The position numbers were made by a program, and so were the translations under genes. 64,000 nucleotides of DNA from Eubacteriaceae bacterium (GTDB lineage: Bacteria; Bacillota; Clostridia; Lachnospirales; Lachnospiraceae), in assembly GCA_910574015.1 (NCBI GenBank), contig CAJSYQ010000019.1, positions 1 to 64,000 of the forward strand, read 5' to 3'. The notes under the pieces are model-generated. The model saw nothing but the letters and a program-made list of their open reading frames with translations, was not told the origin of the DNA and made no database searches. This document shows, one piece after another, positions 60,048 through 64,000 of this stretch (its first letter is position 1; every line of letters begins with the position of its first letter).

Positions 60048-62408
60048 ATGACATTAAAGGATTTGCAACCCGGACAGTCCGCCGTGATCGATACGGTTGG
60101 CGGGGAAGGAGAGCTGCGGCAGCATTTTCTTGATATGGGGGTGATACCCGGCTCTGAGGTTACCCTGATCAAATATGCTCCTATGGGGGATCCGATGGAA
60201 CTGCGCATCCATGGATATGAGCTGACCCTGCGGCTGGCGGACGCCGCTCAGATCGGAGTCAGCCTGCTGGAGCTGTCGGCGCAGGAGATTCCGCAGCGGC
60301 CAGCAGGGCCCGGGAAAAAGAAGAAGACAGAGCATCCCGGCTTCGGCGAGGGGGGGAGATATCATGTGAGGGCGGATGAACATCCTCTGCCAGAGGGGCA
60401 GACGATTTCCTTCGCCCTTGCCGGCAACCAGAACTGTGGGAAGACTACGCTGTTCAACAGCCTCACCGGGGCGAACCAGCATGTAGGGAATTTCCCTGGG
60501 GTGACGGTGGACCGCAAGAGCGGGAAGATAAAAGGGGAGGACAGGGCGCAGGTAACGGATCTGCCGGGTATTTATTCCCTCTCACCGTATACAAGCGAAG
60601 AGATTGTATCGCGGCAGTTTATTCTGGAGGAGAGGCCGGAGGGGATCATCAATATTGTGGATGCCACCAATATTGAGAGGAATCTGTACCTTACCATGCA
60701 GCTGATGGAGTTGGATGTGCCGATGGTACTGGCCCTGAACATGATGGATGAAGTGCGCGGGAACGGCGGCTCGATCCACATCAATGAGATGGAGCAGATG
60801 CTGGGGATCCCGGTGGTTCCCATCTCTGCGGCAAAGAATGAGGGAATTGGAGAGCTGATCAGTCATGCCATGCACGTGGCGAAATATCAGGAGCGGCCGG
60901 GCCGGCTGGATTTCTGCGATGAAAATGAGAATGGCGGGGCGGTCCACCGGTGCCTGCACGGGATCATGCATCTTATTAAGGATCATGCGGAGAATGCACA
61001 GATCCCTTTGCGGTTTGCCGCAACCAAGCTTGTGGAGGGGGACAGCCGGATCCAGGACTCTCTTCAGCTGATGCAGAATGAACAGGAAATGGTAGAACAT
61101 ATTATCTGTCAGATGGAACAGGAGAGGGGGCTGGACAGGGCGGCCGCCGTGGCGGATATGAGATTTGCCTTTATCCGTAAACTGGTGGACCAGTGTGTGG
61201 TAAAGCCCAAGGAGAGCCGGGAGCGGGAGCGCAGCCGCAGGATTGACCGGGTACTGACGGGGAAATATACTGCCATTCCGTCCTTTGTTGTCATTATGGC
61301 GCTTGTATTCTGGCTGACCTTCAATGTATTCGGCGCATGGATGCAGGAGCTTCTGGAAATACTGATAGAATGGGTTACCGGGCTGATGGATCGTGGTCTG
61401 ACGGCGTGGAATGTCAACGACGTGCTGCATTCCCTCATTATAGACGGAATTTTCAGCGGCGTGGGGAGTGTGCTGAGCTTTCTTCCTGTCATCGTGACAT
61501 TATTTTTCTTTCTGTCACTGCTGGAGGACACAGGCTATATGGCCCGGGTTGCCTTTGTGATGGATAAACTTCTGCGAAAGATCGGACTGTCCGGCAGAAG
61601 CATTGTGCCGATGCTCATCGGCTTTGGATGTTCGGTGCCGGGGGTGATGGCCAGCCGTACTCTGCCGTCGGCCAGGGACCGCAAGATGACCATAATGCTC
61701 ATTCCCTTTATGAGTTGTACGGCGAAGCTGCCCATCTATGGTTTCTTTACGGCGGCCTTCTTTCCGGGACAGGCGGGACTGATTATGATACTCCTTTATT
61801 TTACCGGAATCGCAGTGGGGATCCTCACCGCTCTGGTGGCGAAGAATACGGCGTTTCGGGGAGAGGCGGTGCCTTTCGTGATGGAGCTTCCCAATTACCG
61901 CCTGCCCGGTATGAAAAATGTGGCGCGGCTGCTTTGGGACAAAGCCAGGGACTTTCTCCAGAGGGCGTTTACCGTGATCTTTCTGGCGTCCATTGTGATC
62001 TGGTTCCTTCAGACTTTTGATCTGAGACTGAACCGGGTGGCAGATTCCCAGGACAGCATATTGGCGGTTGCCGCTGGCTTTATCGCACCGGTCTTTGCCC
62101 CTCTGGGATTCGGGGACTGGCGTATCTCCACTGCTCTGATCTCTGGCTTTATCGCCAAGGAGAGTGTGGTCTCGACCCTCACCGTCCTGTTTGGATCGAC
62201 GGGGGCACTGATGGCTGTGGTCTCTCCGCTGGCGGCCTTGTCGCTGCTTATTTTCTGCCTTCTGTATACGCCCTGTGTCGCCGCCGTGGCGTCGGTCCGC
62301 AGGGAGTTGGGCGGCAGGTGGGCGGCGGGCATCGTGCTTTTGCAATGCGGAATTGCATGGATCTGTGCCCTTCTGGTCCGTCTGGCGGGGCTGGCTCTGG
62401 GACTTTGA
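60048..62408 (+). CDS. feoB: FeoA-FeoB fusion ferrous iron transporter
   Basis: 786 residues. Residues 1-77 are a FeoA SH3-like domain (LKDLQPGQSAVIDTVGGEGELRQHFLDMGVIPGSEVTLI). A linker follows, then the FeoB GTPase: G1 AGNQNCGKTTLFNSL, G2 VGNFPGVTVD, G3 DLPGIYSL, G4 LNMMD. The membrane part has about 8-9 segments, with Gate motifs GFGCSVPGVMASRTL and IPFMSCTAKLPIYGFF. It imports Fe(II). Fusion of FeoA to FeoB is known in some Firmicutes. It starts after AGGAGGAGG. Confidence 0.95.
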   Translation: MTLKDLQPGQSAVIDTVGGEGELRQHFLDMGVIPGSEVTLIKYAPMGDPMELRIHGYELTLRLADAAQIGVSLLELSAQEIPQRPAGPGKKKKTEHPGFGEGGRYHVRADEHPLPEGQTISFALAGNQNCGKTTLFNSLTGANQHVGNFPGVTVDRKSGKIKGEDRAQVTDLPGIYSLSPYTSEEIVSRQFILEERPEGIINIVDATNIERNLYLTMQLMELDVPMVLALNMMDEVRGNGGSIHINEMEQMLGIPVVPISAAKNEGIGELISHAMHVAKYQERPGRLDFCDENENGGAVHRCLHGIMHLIKDHAENAQIPLRFAATKLVEGDSRIQDSLQLMQNEQEMVEHIICQMEQERGLDRAAAVADMRFAFIRKLVDQCVVKPKESRERERSRRIDRVLTGKYTAIPSFVVIMALVFWLTFNVFGAWMQELLEILIEWVTGLMDRGLTAWNVNDVLHSLIIDGIFSGVGSVLSFLPVIVTLFFFLSLLEDTGYMARVAFVMDKLLRKIGLSGRSIVPMLIGFGCSVPGVMASRTLPSARDRKMTIMLIPFMSCTAKLPIYGFFTAAFFPGQAGLIMILLYFTGIAVGILTALVAKNTAFRGEAVPFVMELPNYRLPGMKNVARLLWDKARDFLQRAFTVIFLASIVIWFLQTFDLRLNRVADSQDSILAVAAGFIAPVFAPLGFGDWRISTALISGFIAKESVVSTLTVLFGSTGALMAVVSPLAALSLLIFCLLYTPCVAAVASVRRELGGRWAAGIVLLQCGIAWICALLVRLAGLALGL

Positions 62409-62451
62409 AGGATTTAGGCATTGCGCTGTTTTTGCCGCCGCCAGAAAAATA

Positions 62452-62480
62452 TTGAGAATTCTGGAAAGTTATGCTATAAT
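62452..62480 (+). promoter_or_regulatory. Sigma-A promoter of thrH
   Basis: TTGAGA (62452-62457) and a perfect TATAAT (62475-62480) are 17 bases apart, 42 bases before the start codon. Confidence 0.85.
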
Positions 62481-62521
62481 GTCAAAAGTAATTTTACTTT
62501 ATGATATTTCGGGAGGGTAAT

Positions 62522-63124
62522 ATGGATATTGTATGTTTGGATTTGGAGGGAGTTCTGGTACCGGAAATCTGGATTGCCTTTGCTGAGGCCAACGGTATCC
62601 CTGAGTTGAAAAGGACCACAAGGGACGAACCGGATTATGATAAGCTGATGAACTGGCGTCTTGGTATTCTGCGGGACCATGGTCTTGGACTAAAGGAGAT
62701 CCAGAAGACCATTGCAGGAATCGATCCCATTCCCGGGGCAAAGGAATTTCTGGATGAACTGCGCTCTCTGACACAGGTGATCATTATCAGCGATACGTTT
62801 ACCCAGTTTGCGAAACCACTGATGGAGAAGCTGGGATGGCCCACGATTTTCTGCAATTCCCTGGAGGTGGCAGAGGACGGGGAGATTACGGGATACCGGA
62901 TGCGGGTGGCCGACTCCAAGTATGTTACGGTAAAGGCACTCCAGTCCATCGGCTACGATACGATAGCCAGCGGCGACAGCTATAATGACCTGGGGATGAT
63001 CCGGGCCAGCAAGGCGGGATTCCTGTTTAAGAGTACGGATAAGATCAAGGCGGACAATCCGGAATACGCTGCCTATGAGGATTATGGTGATTTGCTGGCA
63101 GCGATAAAGAAAGTATTAAATTGA
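62522..63124 (+). CDS. thrH: Phosphoserine phosphatase/homoserine phosphotransferase, ThrH type
   Basis: About 200 residues, a HAD-family enzyme. Motif I is here DLEGVLVPEIW (D-x-E-G-V), the ThrH variant in which the second Asp is Glu. Motif II is IIISDTFTQF, and motif IV SGDSYNDLGMI. ThrH of Pseudomonas moves phosphate from phosphoserine to homoserine. Here it could serve serine or threonine synthesis. The ATG at 62522 follows GGGAGGG. The frame opens at 62501 without a site. Confidence 0.9.
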   Translation: MDIVCLDLEGVLVPEIWIAFAEANGIPELKRTTRDEPDYDKLMNWRLGILRDHGLGLKEIQKTIAGIDPIPGAKEFLDELRSLTQVIIISDTFTQFAKPLMEKLGWPTIFCNSLEVAEDGEITGYRMRVADSKYVTVKALQSIGYDTIASGDSYNDLGMIRASKAGFLFKSTDKIKADNPEYAAYEDYGDLLAAIKKVLN

Positions 63125-63176
63125 GATCCGGAAACCGAATCCGGGTAAGAAAAACAAGAAAAAGGAGATTGGCAGT

Positions 63177-63890
63177 ATGAAGCGGATAATAGCAGTTATT
63201 ATGATGATGGCGGTTATGGTACTGGGCATTACGGCCTGCGGCAGTAAGAATGATCAGCCCCAGACCACACAGGGGGGCCAGGCCGGCCAGAATGGGGCAG
63301 AGACCACGCAGAAGCCTGCGGCAGATAAGGCCGCCAGCGGGAGCGGACTCAGTGAGGAGCTGGCCTCTGTGATTGAGAAGGGAGAGAATCTCACCGGCAA
63401 ACACCGTGTGAAGATCAAGGTGAAGGATTACGGAACCATTACCGTTAAGCTGGATGCGGACAAGGCACCGATCACCGTAACGAATTTTATCAAACTGGCG
63501 GGAGAGGGATTTTATGACGGTCTCACATTCCACCGTGTGATCTCCAGTTTTATGATCCAGGGTGGAGATCCGCTTGGAAACGGCACCGGAGGAGCGGAAG
63601 AGAACATTAAGGGAGAGTTCTCCGGCAATGGAGTTGAGAATAACATTAAGCATGTGCGGGGCACGATCTCCATGGCCCGGTCCAGTGATCCGGATAGTGC
63701 CAGCTCACAGTTCTTTATTATGCATCAGGACGCGGATTATCTGGACGGACAGTATGCTGCATTTGGGAAAGTGACCAAAGGAATAAAGGTTGTGGATAAG
63801 ATCTGCGCCGGTACCAAGGTAGAAGACAGCAACGGTACCGTGCAGCCGGAAAACCAGCCGGTGATCGAGAAGGTCACAGTCATCGACTGA
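63177..63890 (+). CDS. Lipoprotein cyclophilin-type peptidyl-prolyl isomerase
   Basis: 237 residues. Lipoprotein signal MKRIIAVIMMMAVMVLGITAC (Cys21), then a Gln/Thr/Gly-rich linker to about residue 60. The cyclophilin domain has GEGFYDGLTFHRVISSFMIQGGDPLGNGTGG, GTISMARSSDPDSASSQFFIM and YAAFGKVTKGIKVVDKI. The conserved Arg and Phe of the active site (FHRV, FMIQGG) are present. It folds exported proteins at the membrane surface. AAAAGGAG precedes the ATG. Confidence 0.93.
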   Translation: MKRIIAVIMMMAVMVLGITACGSKNDQPQTTQGGQAGQNGAETTQKPAADKAASGSGLSEELASVIEKGENLTGKHRVKIKVKDYGTITVKLDADKAPITVTNFIKLAGEGFYDGLTFHRVISSFMIQGGDPLGNGTGGAEENIKGEFSGNGVENNIKHVRGTISMARSSDPDSASSQFFIMHQDADYLDGQYAAFGKVTKGIKVVDKICAGTKVEDSNGTVQPENQPVIEKVTVID

Positions 63891-64000
63891 GATCACAGGA
63901 TAATGATATTTGCACAGGAGAGGTCTTCTGAGAGATTATAGACGATACCACTTGTAAGCCCGACGACGGTAGGACGCAGAACCGAGTTTTCTATGTTCTC

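Noticed and set aside
63125-63146. ATCCGG/CCGGGT hairpin after thrH as a terminator
   Set aside because: Short stem with a wobble pair and no T-run. Read-through to the cyclophilin gene is likely.
1-64000. CRISPR arrays
   Set aside because: No regularly spaced direct repeats with unique spacers were seen. The dispersed palindromes are kilobases apart.

Overview
The window looks like a chromosomal segment of a Gram-positive, low-to-mid GC gut Clostridia, most likely a Lachnospiraceae. The signs are strong AGGAGG-type ribosome binding sites, Sec lipoproteins, YesM/YesN two-component proteins, a class II GalT, a VanG-type cluster, an Eco57I-like restriction system and a GH120 xylosidase. Species cannot be fixed from the sequence alone.

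Layout. 0-1.6 kb: tail of an IS30-type transposase, then ogt and a flavodoxin. 1.8-16.1 kb: a galactose/sugar module. It has an Mgl-type ABC importer (mglB, mglA, mglC), a YesN/YesM regulator pair followed by two extracytoplasmic sugar-binding proteins (probable sensor subunits), and a converging galK-galE-galT operon. The importer's MglB reads as a circular permutation of the classical galactose-binding protein, while the second MglB-like protein 8 kb downstream keeps the normal order. 16.2-26.7 kb: housekeeping and accessory genes (two MATE pumps, DUF2971, YoaK, a WYL regulator with MmcQ/DUF3795 and GyrI-like genes, a YhfC-type membrane protease, a TrmH methyltransferase, and an ECF sigma factor overlapping a beta-repeat protein).

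26.7-38.0 kb: an AT-rich genomic island. Its left part is an Eco57I-like restriction-modification system with a small HTH gene. The middle has an XRE regulator and a broken integrase. The right part has a GIY-YIG-like protein, a macrodomain gene with an internal deletion, a PLD-nuclease/SF2-helicase/DUF3427 protein and a NUDIX hydrolase. The last four are a candidate defence or repair module. 38-40.4 kb: nucleotidyltransferase, ClbS/DfsB-like and DMT transporter genes.

40.5-50.0 kb: a split VanG-type glycopeptide-resistance locus (vanR-vanS, then vanG-vanXY-vanT). It is interrupted by two divergent, tandemly duplicated secreted Ig-like/alpha-beta hydrolases and a tRNA-Glu. A candidate VanR box and an intrinsic terminator lie in the vanG leader. 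50.1-57.9 kb: a second ECF sigma/membrane partner pair, a TetR-MFS pair with matching operators, ferredoxin, an unknown membrane protein, citrate synthase, a Fic enzyme and a frameshifted PHP-phosphatase remnant. 58.1-63.9 kb: GH120 beta-xylosidase, a FeoA-FeoB fusion, ThrH and a lipoprotein cyclophilin.

A family of short palindromic repeats (arms CTCAACGGC/GCCGTTGAG, core CCAATTTGAACC) is scattered through intergenic gaps from 14.7 to 40.5 kb. All calls come from reading the sequence. No database search or folding program was run.
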